A program made the translations under genes and the position numbers. 64,000 bases of DNA from NCBI GenBank assembly GCA_015680905.1, contig CM027377.1:7774501-7838500 (forward strand), given 5' to 3'. Below, piece after piece: positions 34,812-46,794 of the stretch (position 1 is the first letter of the stretch; each line of letters starts with the position of its first letter). Source of the stretch: Coptis chinensis. Its lineage: Eukaryota; Streptophyta; Magnoliopsida; Ranunculales; Ranunculaceae. The notes beneath the pieces are model-generated. The model had not been told where the DNA came from and did no database searches. It saw nothing but the letters and a program-made list of their open reading frames with translations.

Positions 34812-37800
34812 TCAATCTTCGTCTATGTCATCATCACTCGATATGACAGCTTCTTCCTCTGAACAATAATCCATTAATGTATCATCATCCTCTTCATCAG
34901 TTTCCTCATCAACAATGGTATTGTCATGAAAGCAACTTTCCATATCAGTCACGACCTCATTGGCATCAACTTCATTTGGGTCCATATCGTCTCTATTTAG
35001 TTGTATCAGTGTTATAGGTTCATTTTGGATTCTGCTGCTACTAGCTTCATTTGTTTCATCATGTTGGACATTATCCAAATCCATCCCAATATGCTCCTCT
35101 TGTTGATATGCCTCATCAGTGCCTCCTGCTTCAATCTCTTCTTCCCTCTCTGGAACATCAAACACATTTCTAGGCTTTGTATTTTACACAACTTGCCAAC
35201 TACTACCCAATTTGGTATCATCAACGTAAAAAACTTGACATGCTTGTGTGGCTAAGACAAACTGGTCATCTTTATACCACGTCTTGGAGGTATTAATACT
35301 AGTGAAAAAACCATCCGTTTGTATCTATGTCCTTCTATTACCAACATCATACCAATCACATCTAAAAAGATAAACTCTCTTCCCGAATAGATAACTGACT
35401 TCAAAAACATCGGTCAAAATACCGTAAAAGTCAGTCTCTTTTCCTTGGTGTTCTCCTTTTACAGTAACACCACTATTTTGGGTTCGAAGATTTTTCTCTC
35501 GATCTTTGGTGTGAAACCTAATCTCATTAACAATGCAACCACTATAACGTTTCACACGTGTATCAGGTCCACATGCCAATGAATACAATTCATCGGTAGC
35601 TTCAAAAGAGTTCTCACTGCGTAATATTTGCATCTATTCATAAAAATGTACACCAAATCAGTCAAGCATAATTAGCATATTATTCCGATTCATAACAATA
35701 ACACTAAAATAAACAATACGAACACTTACACGTTTTTCAAACCAACTAGGAAACAACATTTCTTGTCTCTCAGGCAAGTTGCATGAGCTTTCCATTTGAA
35801 GCTCTGTCATGTGTTGACTACATGCATATCAAAGTAATCAAACACATAAGCTTAACAACTTAAAGTGGCTTAAGATGTATAAAACAGAATTAATAAGTTA
35901 AATGCAGTAGAACTTACTCTAAATAAGTTGATAACTCCTCTGTATTATTCAACACATAGTAATGAGCCTTGTCTCGATCCTTTGGTTCGAGAATGATATT
36001 TGTATAAGCTCCAAATGGCCGAACATTCTGTGTGAAAACATCAAATCCTGTCTTTTGATTCTCATTACCACCATCATAATTTCTTTCTTCATGATTGAAC
36101 CGAGTTTCAATTCCTTGAAGATACATGGAGCAAAACGTGAGACATTCATTGTCAACGTATACTTCAGCAATTGAACCTTCGGGGCGAGCCTTATTTCAAA
36201 CGTATTGTTTTAGCGTGTGTAGATACATGTTTACAAATCACACATATATAATTAATGTATAATAAAAAAATTAACTTTAAAATGCTAATTTCACATTAAA
36301 TGAATTGCAAGTCATATGTCTTACCTTTCAATAGGATACATCCACCTATACTGCACCGGTCCTCCAAGTATCGCCTCACGGGGCAAGTGGACATCCAAAT
36401 GAACCATTACATCGAAAAATGCAGGAGGAAATATTTTCTTGAGCTTACAAAGTATAACTGCAATGTCTTTTTCCATCTTCTCCAGTACTTCCAATTTTAG
36501 CGTCTTGCAACATAACTCTTTGAAGAACAGGCCCAACTCAACCAATGCAATGGCTACATCCTTCGACAAGAAACCACGTATTGCAATCGGGAGAAGTTGT
36601 TGCAAGAGCACATGACGACTTTTCATTCCTGTTATCTTACCATCTTTAGCATTTGCACATCGAGAAATGTTAGAAGCATAGCCATCAGGAAACTTCACCG
36701 ACTTCAGCCACTCGCAAAAAGATTTTTTCTCTGAAGATGACAATGTGTAACATGTCAGGGGCATTACAAACTTATCACCTCTTGGGATTAGATGCAACTC
36801 TTTTCTTATACCAAATGCGGCCAAATCTAATCAAGCTTTTACTGAATCTTTTGTTTTGCTATCTAGGTCTAGCAATGTCCCCACAACATTGTCACAAATG
36901 TTCTTCTCAACATGCATAACATCAAGGTTGTGTCGCAGCTTAAGAGTACGCTTTCTCTTTTTTTTAGATTTTCCAAATTTTCTGAAGGGGTTCTACATAG
37001 TTCACTTGTGATAACAATTCATCCCTAGACAACTCTTTAAGTGGCAACCTGCTCTCCCTATTTCCATCAAATAATTGTTTGCCACGAATTCTCCAAGCAT
37101 GCCTTAGCGGCAGAAAACGACGATTTGCCATATAACACAACTTTCGTCCATTCTTCAAATACATGGAAACTGTATCCTTGTTACAATTAGGGCAAGCTAG
37201 TTTGCCCTTGGTACTCCAACCAGATAAATTACCGTATGCGAGAAAATCATTTATAGTCCATAACATTGCAGCATGCAACCGAAATGTTTTCTTTGCCACT
37301 GCATCATAAGTCTCTACCCCATCTTTCCACAACTCTTTAAGTTCATCAATCAAAGGTCGTAAATAGACATTGATATCATTTCCAGGTGATGAAGGTCCTA
37401 GAATAAGTAACGTCATGAAGATGAACGGTTCTTTCATACACTTCCACGGTGGTAAATTATATGGTATCACCATTACAGGCCACATACTGTATTGACTACT
37501 CATATTGCCAAATGGGTTAAATCCATCAGTTGCAAGACCCAAGCGAATATTGCGAGGATCATTGGCAAACCACTCATGTTCCTTATCAAAATTGCCCCAA
37601 GCTTGAGAATCTGATGGGTGCCTGAGTATATTCTCCTCCCGATCATGTTTTTCTTTATGCCATCTCATATCTGCAGCAGTAACCCTCGACATAAACAACC
37701 TCTTGAGCCTTGGTTTAAGTGGAAAGTAGCACAACACTTTTTGTGGTATTTTTTTAGTCTTGCCTTCACAAACTTTATACCTTGGCTCCCCACATTCGAG

Positions 37801-38553
37801 ACAATTTTGAAGACTGTCATTTTCTTTCCAAAACAACATGCAATCATTCTTGCATGCATGTATTGCGATATAACCAAGTCCCAAGTTACGCATTAATGAC
37901 TTCGCCTCGTAATGAGACTTTGGTAGTGTCTCACCTTCAGGCAATCCAATTTTAATCAACTGGAGAATCATAGCGAACGATTTGTTACTCCAGCGATTGA
38001 TTATCTTTAAGTGAAGCAATTTCACAAGATAATCTAACTTAGAAATCTTACAACTTGGATACAAAGGTTGGCGTGCTTCCCTCAAAAGGTCATCATATGG
38101 ATCTACATTTCCTCCATTGTTGTTAAAGCCACATTCACCTTTTGTTGCATTCAATGCATCATCATCTCTGGATTCCCCATGTTCCACGTGAGGCTCCAAA
38201 TTATCAATATGTGTTGAAGCTTGTAAATCTTCAATCATGTCATCTAACCCATCAAAATTTACCATTTGAACACCATTGCCATCATCATCGTCGTCGTTAT
38301 CATCATCACTTAATTCCTCATATTCTTCTCCATGAAACACCTAACGAGTGTACTTCTTGTCCATGCCTAACCTCTCCAGATCATCATTTACCTCATTGAT
38401 GTGTTTGTAATTCCTATTTTTGCACTCTTTGCATGGACACCTAGTCATGCCCGCACTGTCTACATGACCACGAGCAATATCAATAAAATCTCCAATTCCT
38501 TTTTTGTACGTTGGCCAAAACCTATTTGGCAATTGTATCCAACTCTTATCCAT
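34812..38553 (-). pseudogene. TNP2-like transposase of the CACTA element
   Basis: The start MDKSWIQLPNRFWPTYKKG (38553) and CPCKECKN form the transposase-associated N-terminal domain. The Transposase_21 core follows (38340-36964), including LGLATDGFNPFGNMSSQYS, which carries the DGFNPFG signature, then YNLPPWKCMKEPF and CPNCN. After it come the DUF4218 region (36824-36321: RGDKFVMPLTCYTLSSSEKK, VHLDVHLPREAILGGPVQYR) and DUF4216 (about 36190-35320: GIVTVKGEHQG-like context, FRCDWYDVGNRRT), with an acidic C-terminus ending at 34812. Damage: a TAG replaces the expected Trp after KKYTR (38341-38343), a frameshift near 37000, and a TGA at about 36827. Lesions are few, so inactivation may be fairly recent. 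The protein would cut and join the element ends. Confidence 0.9.
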
Positions 38554-38699
38554 TTCCGTGTTTCCTACTATAAGATAATAATTGTACAATCAGTTTTGAC
38601 ATCAAAAACGAAAATAGTACTCATGCCACACCAACTTATCAGATTTGTTTATGAGAACTTAAACTTTCACTTATACAACAACTAATAAACTTTCAAACC

Positions 38700-41241
38700 C
38701 TTAAACTTATAGTGAAAGTCACTTAATGAAGGTTACTTTTGACATTCACTTCAAGAAAAGACAAACTGCAATATAAGACATCTCACTTTTAATTTGTCAA
38801 CTTTACCCCTAATCTTTTACATAGTTTAATTAGCTGTTGTATGTGACGTCACAGAAAAACCTATAGACGTCATTACCTTTAATTAGCTACCAACAACTAA
38901 TAAACTTTCAAGGTTGTATTACATTGCCTTTACTAGTTGTACTCCCCGTTCTACTAGGCAAGTTACGGCTTATGACCCTAAGATTTGGTACGTTAGTTAA
39001 TTAGTAGGTTTATGCTTTTTGGTCTTATTGAATGTCTTTTATTTACTAAATTTGGTCTATTGAATTGTTCAACTAATGCTCAATGGACAGAGATGCTCAG
39101 AATGACATTGACATTGAATACTTTTTACATAGTCCTGCTGTTTTACACCCTATAATCAGTGTGTGATCAAATCATGCATTTTTCAAAAAAAAAAATAATA
39201 ACAATGCAAAATCATGAGGAGCGAGTCTATATGAATAAGCAAGACCTATATATTCTTGTGGTGAGACAAAAACTATACTGTCCAAGCACTAGTTCATTTT
39301 TTAACCGATACAATGAAACTGACCGATACAATGAAACTGAAACAACATACTAATCCAAGTATAAAACCATATCTAGGCAAGGTAAAACAAACTCCTCTAA
39401 ACAAAAGAAACAAACATTCAATCCATGTACGTATATAATATCATAAAGGCTTGTATATAGTGCTCATTAAGCCTGCAAAACAAATAAAAGAAACCAAGTT
39501 CTACCAATCCAAATAAGTCTCAAGAGACAAAACATCATGCAACTAATTATAAGTTTTCTCCTAAGTTAAGAAACTTAGTTTTGTAATATCGCTAAAGAAA
39601 GGCTACCACAAGCCTCCACCAGCCTCGAATGTTCGAAAAGCTTTACTGGAACTTAGCTGGTGAGTTATTCCAAAGACAGGGAATGCCTAGATTGGGTCTT
39701 GTTCAATTAAGATCTCCCGTAGAGAAACTACTAGAGAAATATATCAGGCCTTGCCTTTAGATAATCTACAACTACTAAAAAAAACTCGAGACCTTTCTTA
39801 AAGATAGCTATCAATTGTTCAAAAGTTCAATTCTAAAATATAGCTATCAATTGTTCAAAACTACTTAAATTGCATTACAGCAAACAAAAGTTCAATTTTA
39901 ATCTAAAAAATATACAAGCTAGAGAACATGAAAAGGCTACCTAAAATAAGTTTACAGCTTCAACCTATTTTTCTTGTTGCAAGTGTTTAAGTTGAGGACC
40001 TGAACCAAGTTTTCAAACACACTCTATTAAATTACCGTCACTCTATTACATTAAGTTGCAAAGATCGAGGAACCAACAAAATTAGGCAAAATAAAAAAAG
40101 ACAAAAACTACCATGTTTTAGGAGTATAAACACTTGTATGCACACCTGCAAACTCATATATAATATTGTCTAACAATAATAATAAAGAACTCCCTCAAAC
40201 ACATAAACCATTGTTGCATTCACTAAAGCAACAATAAAAACTACAATAATCTTGAAAACATTCAAAATCCTGGTTGACCTATCTACACTAAAACTGTCAT
40301 AACTTTATTTGTATAACTCGGATTAATACAAGGTAAATTGGGTATGAAACTAAACTAAATTGTCTACAACTAACTTTCAGGCCATGAAAGGAGTTTCCTA
40401 ACATAAAATGCACAGAACGCCACCAAACACAGAACTTCGTCAGAAAAATCCAGGCTGACCATTATGTACTAAAACAGTCGTAGCTTACTGTGCAGATATC
40501 GAAACAAGATGAATCCAATTTTATTGGAAAGCAGACTCGCAGATCTAAAAATCTTATTCAAGCCCCGAGACCAAATTCTCAAGCACGATTTTTCAAGAAT
40601 CTTGTGAACCAACACCAGAAACTAAACCAAATATAGATCAATAAATGTGGTGGAACTTCCACTGATAGATGGTGAATCTTAGAGTTGGACCATAGAAGAA
40701 CTTGACGAAGCTGGATAAAAATATGAAGGATCAGTTTGCGTGAAACAAGTCTGTGAAGTATCTACATACAATACATGACTTGAGATGACTCCAGGACTCC
40801 ATGATAAGGTCAGATATTCCTAGCTTACTATTAGTTTGTGTCATCTTAAAATCTTGGAGGTGTGACCGAACCATCTTTGCAAATTAACTAGTGAAATCCA
40901 TGCATAAATTAGTCATGTGTCATACTATCATTCGATTTGGTATTTATTTTTCTCAGCTCGTGAAAAATATTAATTGTAGATAACATTAAAAACTACCTAT
41001 CTTTTTAGTTGCTAATGTAATCTAAAATCAGTGATAACTGATAAGCATACTCTCCACACGCATGCATAAAATAATTTTAGCACAACTTTATCATACGAAA
41101 TAGAGATAACATTTAAAGATAGATACTCACAATTGTTCTTTCTAAACCAAGAAAAAAGCATATGTTTATTGTTTAATTCACCCACTACTGCTGCTGCTGA
41201 TCTACAGTACTATTATATTTCCTTCTAGAGTTTAGAGAGAG
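38700..41241. other. non-coding part of the CACTA element
   Basis: AT-rich, no gene recognised. It lies between the transposase start and the ROP pseudogene. At about 40265-40560 an imperfect repeat of a block containing actaaaac-gtc-ta occurs twice. Confidence 0.5.
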
Positions 41242-43181
41242 ATGAGTGCTTCAAGGTTCATAAAATGTGTAACAGTTGTAGATGGAGCAGTTGGAAAGAC
41301 ATGTATGCTCATTTCTTACACCAGTAACAGATTCCCAACTGATTATGTACCAACTGTGTTTGATAATTTCAGTGCTAATGTGTATGTGGATGGGAACATT
41401 GTCAATTTGGGATTATGGGATACTGCAGGACAAGAAGATTATAGCAGGTTGAGGCCACTAAGCTATAGAGGAGCAGACATATTTGTCTTGGCCTTTTCTT
41501 TACTCAGCAGGGCAAGCTATGAGAATGTTTTCAAGAAGTGGATGCCTGAACTTCACTAATTTGCGCCTAATGTGCCAATTGTTCTTGTTGGTACAAAGTT
41601 GGATCTTCGCGACAGCAAAGGATCTTTGGTTGATCAAATGATTTCTGGTGTTATAACATCTGCGCAAGTATATTTTTAACTTCCATCAATGTATTATTCT
41701 CCGGAGTCTTGTGTTATTTAGGTCTAAAGAAAACTAAATGCCTAATTAACTGATAGGAGTTTTGTCATATAGGGTGAGGAGTTGAGGAACCAAATTGGTG
41801 TTGCAGCTTATATTGAGTGCAGCTCAAAAACTCAGTAGGTGATCAGGAGTTAGAGAATATTTGGTTCTCGTTAACTATTGCACATATTATTTTCCTTCAA
41901 TTTTGTCTCTCAGTCAATATGGACTGACTTTATCCGATCGTTGGTAGAATGTCAAGGCTGTTTTTGATACTACCATCAAAGTTGTTCTTCAACCACTAAG
42001 GAGGAAGGATATGATGATGAAGAAACGGCGGAGGTCGGGTTGCTCAGTGATGTAAGTGGTTTGACATCTATTGGTTGAATATCCCTAGTAAAGACGTAAA
42101 GGTTAAATTACATAAAAATAATGTTACAAGTACGGAATACCATCCTTGCTCTATGTCTCTATATGACCTTCTCTAGGCAAAGATACGACACCGTTGATAG
42201 TTGAAACTCTCAAGTGCTTTGTTGTTTGCTCTACTACGTTGCAGAGCCCCTATTATATTGAGCTCAGACGCGTGTAACTTTCACTCCAAAACAGTGATTT
42301 CAAGAAGCTTAAATTTATAGCTCTTGAAAATCACTTTTATTTGAGCAACCGCAACTTGCATGTCCTGCTTTTAATAATAGAGGTAGTGCAAGTTCAGAGT
42401 AGAAGGCGATAACACTAGGGAATTCCAAAGACGAAAAATCAAAGTTTACAAGATGGTGCTCGGGTAAGTCCGTAAGACCATCACCTTGGGATGGAACCAA
42501 TAGTCCAAAACCATATCTCACAAAATTTAGTATTCATAACGACCTTGTGATTTACATAATTCCCTGAACGCGTCCATTTATGATGCACTAGTATAGGTAA
42601 GGTCATCTATACACTAGGGAATTCCAAAGACGAAAAATCAAAGTTTACAAGATAGTGCTCGGGTAAGTCCAGAAGACCATCCATCACCTTGGGACGGAAC
42701 CAATAGTCCAAAACTATATCTCACAAAATTTAGTATTCATACGACCTTGTGATTTATATAATTCCCCTGAACGTCCATTTATGATGCACTAGTATAGGTA
42801 AGGTCATCTATACACTCTCGTTATACTCCCCACCCCACCCCACCCCACGTAAGCTCTGAATCTCGTTGCTAGCCGATGTAGTTGATGGATGATTTCATCT
42901 AAGGCTTTCTTGTAAATTTCGTTGTTAGATAGTATAGTTGAGCATCAATATTTTCACTGACTTAGGTCTACTTTCGTGTGTTAATATTTCGCAATACAAA
43001 AAGTTCTCTAATTTTCACCAGCTTGGGTCTATCTTTGCATTTTTACTATATCCTTACTACAAAGTGCTCTACTTCGTTTCATCTGGGATGACAACACATC
43101 TAACACATTTCATGTTACTAACTGCCAATATCTCTGTTTTCTCCCAGGAATGTAATGTGTGGAGGAGGATGTGTTACTTAG
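41242..43181 (+). pseudogene. type-II ROP/RAC small GTPase, captured in the CACTA element
   Basis: Exon A 41242-41667, B 41773-41838, C 41948-42051 and D 43148-43181, joined by GT-AG introns in frame. ROPs are plant Rho GTPases that act as plasma-membrane switches in polarity and hormone signalling. Visible: [11 protein letters not shown], the P-loop DGAVGKT, the effector region [27 protein letters not shown] and ECSSKT. The C-terminus is basic (KKRRR), then GCSVMNVMCGGG, the GC-CG box of type-II ROPs, which are S-acylated instead of prenylated. Broken: the first P-loop Gly is Val (VVDGAVGKT), TAA at 41557-41559, and TAG at 41836-41838 where Gln is expected. Exon A lacks the introns that plant ROP genes normally have there. 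It lies opposite to the transposase genes, between them and the element's 5' end. Confidence 0.9.
42413..42815. repeat. tandem duplication, about 199 bp, in the last ROP intron
   Basis: Two copies start cactagggaattccaaag at 42413 and 42612 and end ggtaaggtcatctatac. They differ by a few substitutions and short indels. Confidence 0.9.
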
Positions 43182-44039
43182 GAACGCGGTTGGGTTTGAT
43201 GAATAGTCGGCAATCACTTCCAAATATGCTTCAGGGGTTCCTAGCAAGCTCCATGTTTCCAATTGCCTCTCTTTAATTGTCTATTGTGGTAGCGGTATTA
43301 GGGATTTCACCAGTAGTCCCTAAAATGGCAGAGGGAAATTTTCATTCCCTAAATGCTCTAGTACTAATTGTCTTTAGTCTTTCTTCTTGTGAAATTCACG
43401 ATTTCCTTACTTTGTATGTTAAGTTTTAATCTCTCGAGTAATCTATGATCGGTACGTTTTAATTTTTAAAAAAAAATTTAAAGATAAAATATATTATTCT
43501 CAATTGACAAGCAGTGTATTACATTATTTACAATTGGCACTCAAAGGGTCGATGCTAGTTAGGCAAAAAAATAAAAGTTTTCATTGGCATTATGTTGAAA
43601 TATAAAGATTTGTTCTTTATATCACAAATCAAAAACAAAAACAAAATACCCAAAATCAAAAGCAAAGCAATATATCTTACCCACTGTAGAGAACCCCAAT
43701 TCGAAAGGGTTCTACACGCTCCACAAATCAATCGCAAAAGAATATCAAAAATCTCACTTTAAAGCTAAAACAATCAATCAAGACGAGAAAAGAAAAAAAA
43801 AACAAAAAAAGAAAAAAAAAAAACGATTTCAACTAGGGCAGGGAACAAAAAAACGAAGCTTTTGATTTTGTTGTAGCTTCAATGGCTTTTCAATTCTTCT
43901 CACCTCAGTAAAGTCAAAAACAGTGGAGGTTGAGGGTGGAGGAGAGATAAGCTTAGAAGATGTGGAGAGAAAGAGGATGAGTTTTGGAGATGGAGGAAAG
44001 AAGTTTCGGTTTAGATGGAGAGAGATGGCAATCTAGGGT

Positions 44040-44502
44040 TTTAATATGTGTTTTTTTTTATGGTATTTCTAATTCTATTATGACTTGCAGCGGGAACATG
44101 AAAACTGTAGCGCGAAAAATATTTGCAGCCAAAAAGAATATATCCGCCCAAACCAAAGCCCATTGGCAACACCGAAAACGTCGCAACAAGTCATACACAT
44201 AGTCTATCCCAAAATTACCAGTGACGGCAAGGGGGTTGCAATAGATATTTAATCTATAGCAGCACCACACTCGTTGCCAACAACAAACATTTTCAATTTA
44301 ATTATTTTTCTTATTTATTGTAAATTTAAGCGAATACTTTTGCAACGCTCAAGGCGTCGCTCTAGGTATTTCCCAAAATGAAAATTCTATTAAGACGGAT
44401 GACCTTTAACAACGCCACACGGTGCTATAAAAGATGACTTGTTGCAACAAATTTTAGGCGTGACGAAAGAGTGAGTTGCAACAGACCCCTTTTGTTGTAG
44501 TG
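44040..44502. repeat. CACTA subterminal repeat region, 5' side
   Basis: Motifs such as gcaacgctcaaggcgtcgc, ttgcaacaaa and caacgccac resemble, in inverse orientation, those at 26690-27345. It ends in the terminal inverted repeat at 44502. Confidence 0.7.
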
Positions 44503-45125
44503 ATATGCACGGGTTTACTTTCTAGTATGTACGTATATCTTTCAATCATTCTATTTTTGTAAAAAATAAAGTTGAGAATCTCTATTTTAGATAGAATAAT
44601 GTAATCAACAATGTTAGTTTCATTTTCAATCAAATCTCTTTGATTTCATTAGAAAATTTTAATTTTAGTGTTTTTTATCTTATAATTCCAAAAAAACCCG
44701 ACAAGTTTGACCAACCCGACCCAACCCGAATTGATCGGGTTAGGGCATGGGCTAAAAATTTAAAGACTGACTAGGGCTCGGGTTGAAGCATTTGAAACTC
44801 GGGTTGGGCTCAGGTTATGCCTCAACCCGACCCAACCCGCCCAAGTTCCACCCCTAGCTGACGTCATCATTTTTTACTTATAATTTTGGCTCAAGGATAC
44901 ATTTTTAATTTTATTTTCACCGTAAGTCCTATGAAAATATAAATTTACATAATTTCATTTTCATATGCAAATTTAAATTTGCGTATGACTTATGGCGAAA
45001 TTAAAATTAAAGTGGACTTAGGGCGAAAATATTTAGGAAAATTAGGCTCTCACACCAATTACTTGATATCTAAATTCGTCCTAAATGTTAAGCCCAATCC
45101 AGCGAGGAATTTCTAGTCCTACCAT

Positions 45126-45639
45126 TAGGGCTGCAAACGGATAGGTTCGGATTCGGATATGTCTCTATTCGAATCCGAATCCGAATCCGAAAATTTATAC
45201 TGATATCCGAATCCGAAAATTTATAATGATATCCGAATCCGAAAGATATTAAAAGTTCTATCTGAATCCGATTTCGGATATCCGATTCGAAAATTAATAT
45301 TAATTAAAATTTTATTTGTTTTGAATAATTCATTTTACCACTATAAAAACTAGTATATATATATAGTGTGTCATTTATTATTATAGTTTTGTTATTATTA
45401 GTTTATGATTTTATATAATAAAAAATGAATAAATTAATTATATATAATAACTATTAGTTTTTTAAATCGGATCGGATATTATCGGATGCGAATATGCCAG
45501 TATCCGTATCCGAAACCAGTTCGAACATAGAAAATTATCCAAATCCGAATCTAATATCCAAAATTTTCAGATAATATCCAATTTTTTGAATACAAATTCG
45601 AATCGGAATCGAATATTTGGATATCCACTTGCACCCCTA
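45126..45639. mobile_element. hAT-type MITE, 514 bp
   Basis: Left TAGGGCTGCAAACGGAT, right (inward) TAGGGGTGCAAGTGGAT. The interior is dominated by atccgaa/ttcggat motifs. The left 8-mer cctaccat compares with ctaaccat that follows once the neighbouring insertion at 45642-46748 is disregarded (6 of 8 match). Confidence 0.75.
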
Positions 45640-45641
45640 CC

Positions 45642-46748
45642 CATAGTACAAAATATCAGGATATGGGTGTTTATCAATACTTAATTTCTTTATATGTATT
45701 GTGGATATATCCCCTTCTTTATTTGGAGATATTTTATATTGTTTGATATGCAAATATCGTGGATATATCTAAAACATCTAAAATATCATAGATATTGTAG
45801 ATATTTCTTGATATATCACGATATATTATTTGTATTTATTTGAAATATAATAGTAAATATTAAATAAAATTGTTATCTAAACAAAATATCTCCAAATATC
45901 ATAAATATCATCGAAATTTCACCGATATTTGCAAGTGTATATATTAGGGGGTGTGCAAAGATCCGACATAACTGATAAAACCGACGGACCTGACCCGAAC
46001 CGAGACATATGGGTTGGTTATCTATTTAGTTCGGTTCGGATCAGCTTGATATCTTGCAAAACCAACTATGTCGGTTCAGATGTCGGTTTATATATGTAAA
46101 ACCCGAGAATACCCAACCCGACACACTGTGTTGGATATACACATGTAATCTAATCCGATCAGTTTCAAAATTCAAACAGATCTACGATATCTCTAGATCT
46201 ATAATGCCCCACATGTAGCAACCCTAATGACTAATCCTTATCACTTTTTTACTTCTTTGTAATAGCAGCCGCCACCCCACCCCCTGCCATAACCGGTCCT
46301 CCATTTTTTACCACCACCACCAATCCTCCACTACTCCAGTCATCATTTCTCATATATAATTTTTTTGTATTTCTTTGATTTCATATATATAAACATTATT
46401 TTTTTATTTTTATTTTTTTCTTTGTTTTGTATAGTTGGATCTGCCTTTCATCTTCTTTTTTTATTTTTATTTTTTCTTTGTTTTGTAACTGAAAAACCAT
46501 CTTCTTCCCTTAAAACGATCCGATATTTTGGTTCGGTTTCGGATCAGTTTTTGCCTAATTTCGGTTCGGTTTCGGTTATGTATATGTGCAAACCAAGAAC
46601 GTTGGTTCGATAGTTGGTTTGGCTTTAAAACCAACCCAAACCGACCTGTGCACACCTAGTATATATCTTTAAACTTATCGCGATATTTATATATGTTTTG
46701 CTGAAATCTTAATATTTATCACAAAATATCGCGATATTTTGTACTATG
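45642..46748. mobile_element. CATAGTACAAAATATC inverted-repeat element
   Basis: Left CATAGTACAAAATATC, right its complement ending at 46748. Flanks cccctacc and cccctact match 7 of 8, pointing to a hAT-sized duplication. The interior is rich in gatatatc-type motifs. It is interrupted by the MITE at 45945-46658. Related fragments lie at 25520-25928 and 63158. Confidence 0.75.
45945..46658. mobile_element. hAT-type MITE, 714 bp, perfect 8-bp TSD
   Basis: Left TAGGGGGTGTGCAAAG, right (inward) TAGGTGTGCACAGGTCGG. Exact flanks gtatatat at 45937-45944 and 46659-46666. The interior has repeated ggttcggt/accgaacc motifs and no credible coding region; the ORFs at 46365-46655 are T-rich or repeat-derived. 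Confidence 0.9.
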
Positions 46749-46794
46749 CCCCTACTAACCATGCCCAGAGCAAACAAAAGCTCAAAGCCTCAGT

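Larger units (their letters stand above)
26683..44502 (-). mobile_element. CACTA (En/Spm) DNA transposon, 17.8 kb
   Basis: Terminal inverted repeats: CACTACAACAGAAAGG at 26683 and, read inward, CACTACAACAAAAGGGG at 44502. Both ends have subterminal arrays. It contains a TNP2-like transposase (34812-38553) and a TNPA-like protein gene (31209-34596), both on the minus strand, so the element's 5' end is at the right. Expected 3-bp duplication is not clean: the flanks show atat on both sides (26679-26682, 44503-44506) but tat versus ata as trinucleotides. Its interior also holds a solo LTR, mitochondrial-like DNA and a ROP pseudogene. Both transposase genes carry stops, so it is not autonomous now. 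Confidence 0.9.
26261..44525 (+). mobile_element. non-autonomous Helitron split by a CACTA element (own length about 445 bp)
   Basis: The 5' terminus TCTATATCTTAATATTAAAG is preceded by A, as Helitrons require. The 3' terminus is a hairpin followed by gggtttactttCTAG and then T (44522-44526). The hairpin halves are ccggtgcatat (26672-26682) and atatgcacggg (44503-44513), now 17.8 kb apart because the CACTA element landed in the loop. No Rep/helicase is encoded; the left part is AT-rich with repeated aaaacggga motifs. Confidence 0.85.
26071..44856. mobile_element. hAT-type MITE split by a Helitron (own length about 520 bp)
   Basis: Left end TAGGGGTGGAACTT, right end complement of TAGGGGTGGAACTT. 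Flanking 8-mers gcttacgt (26063-26070) and gctgacgt (44857-44864) match at 7 of 8, the duplication size of hAT elements. The two halves are 26071-26260 and 44526-44856, both rich in cccgac/gtcggg motifs. Everything between belongs to later insertions. Outside it, cgccataagtc-containing sequences near 26000-26060 and 44880-45047 are also inverted copies, suggesting a still older host element. Confidence 0.75.
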
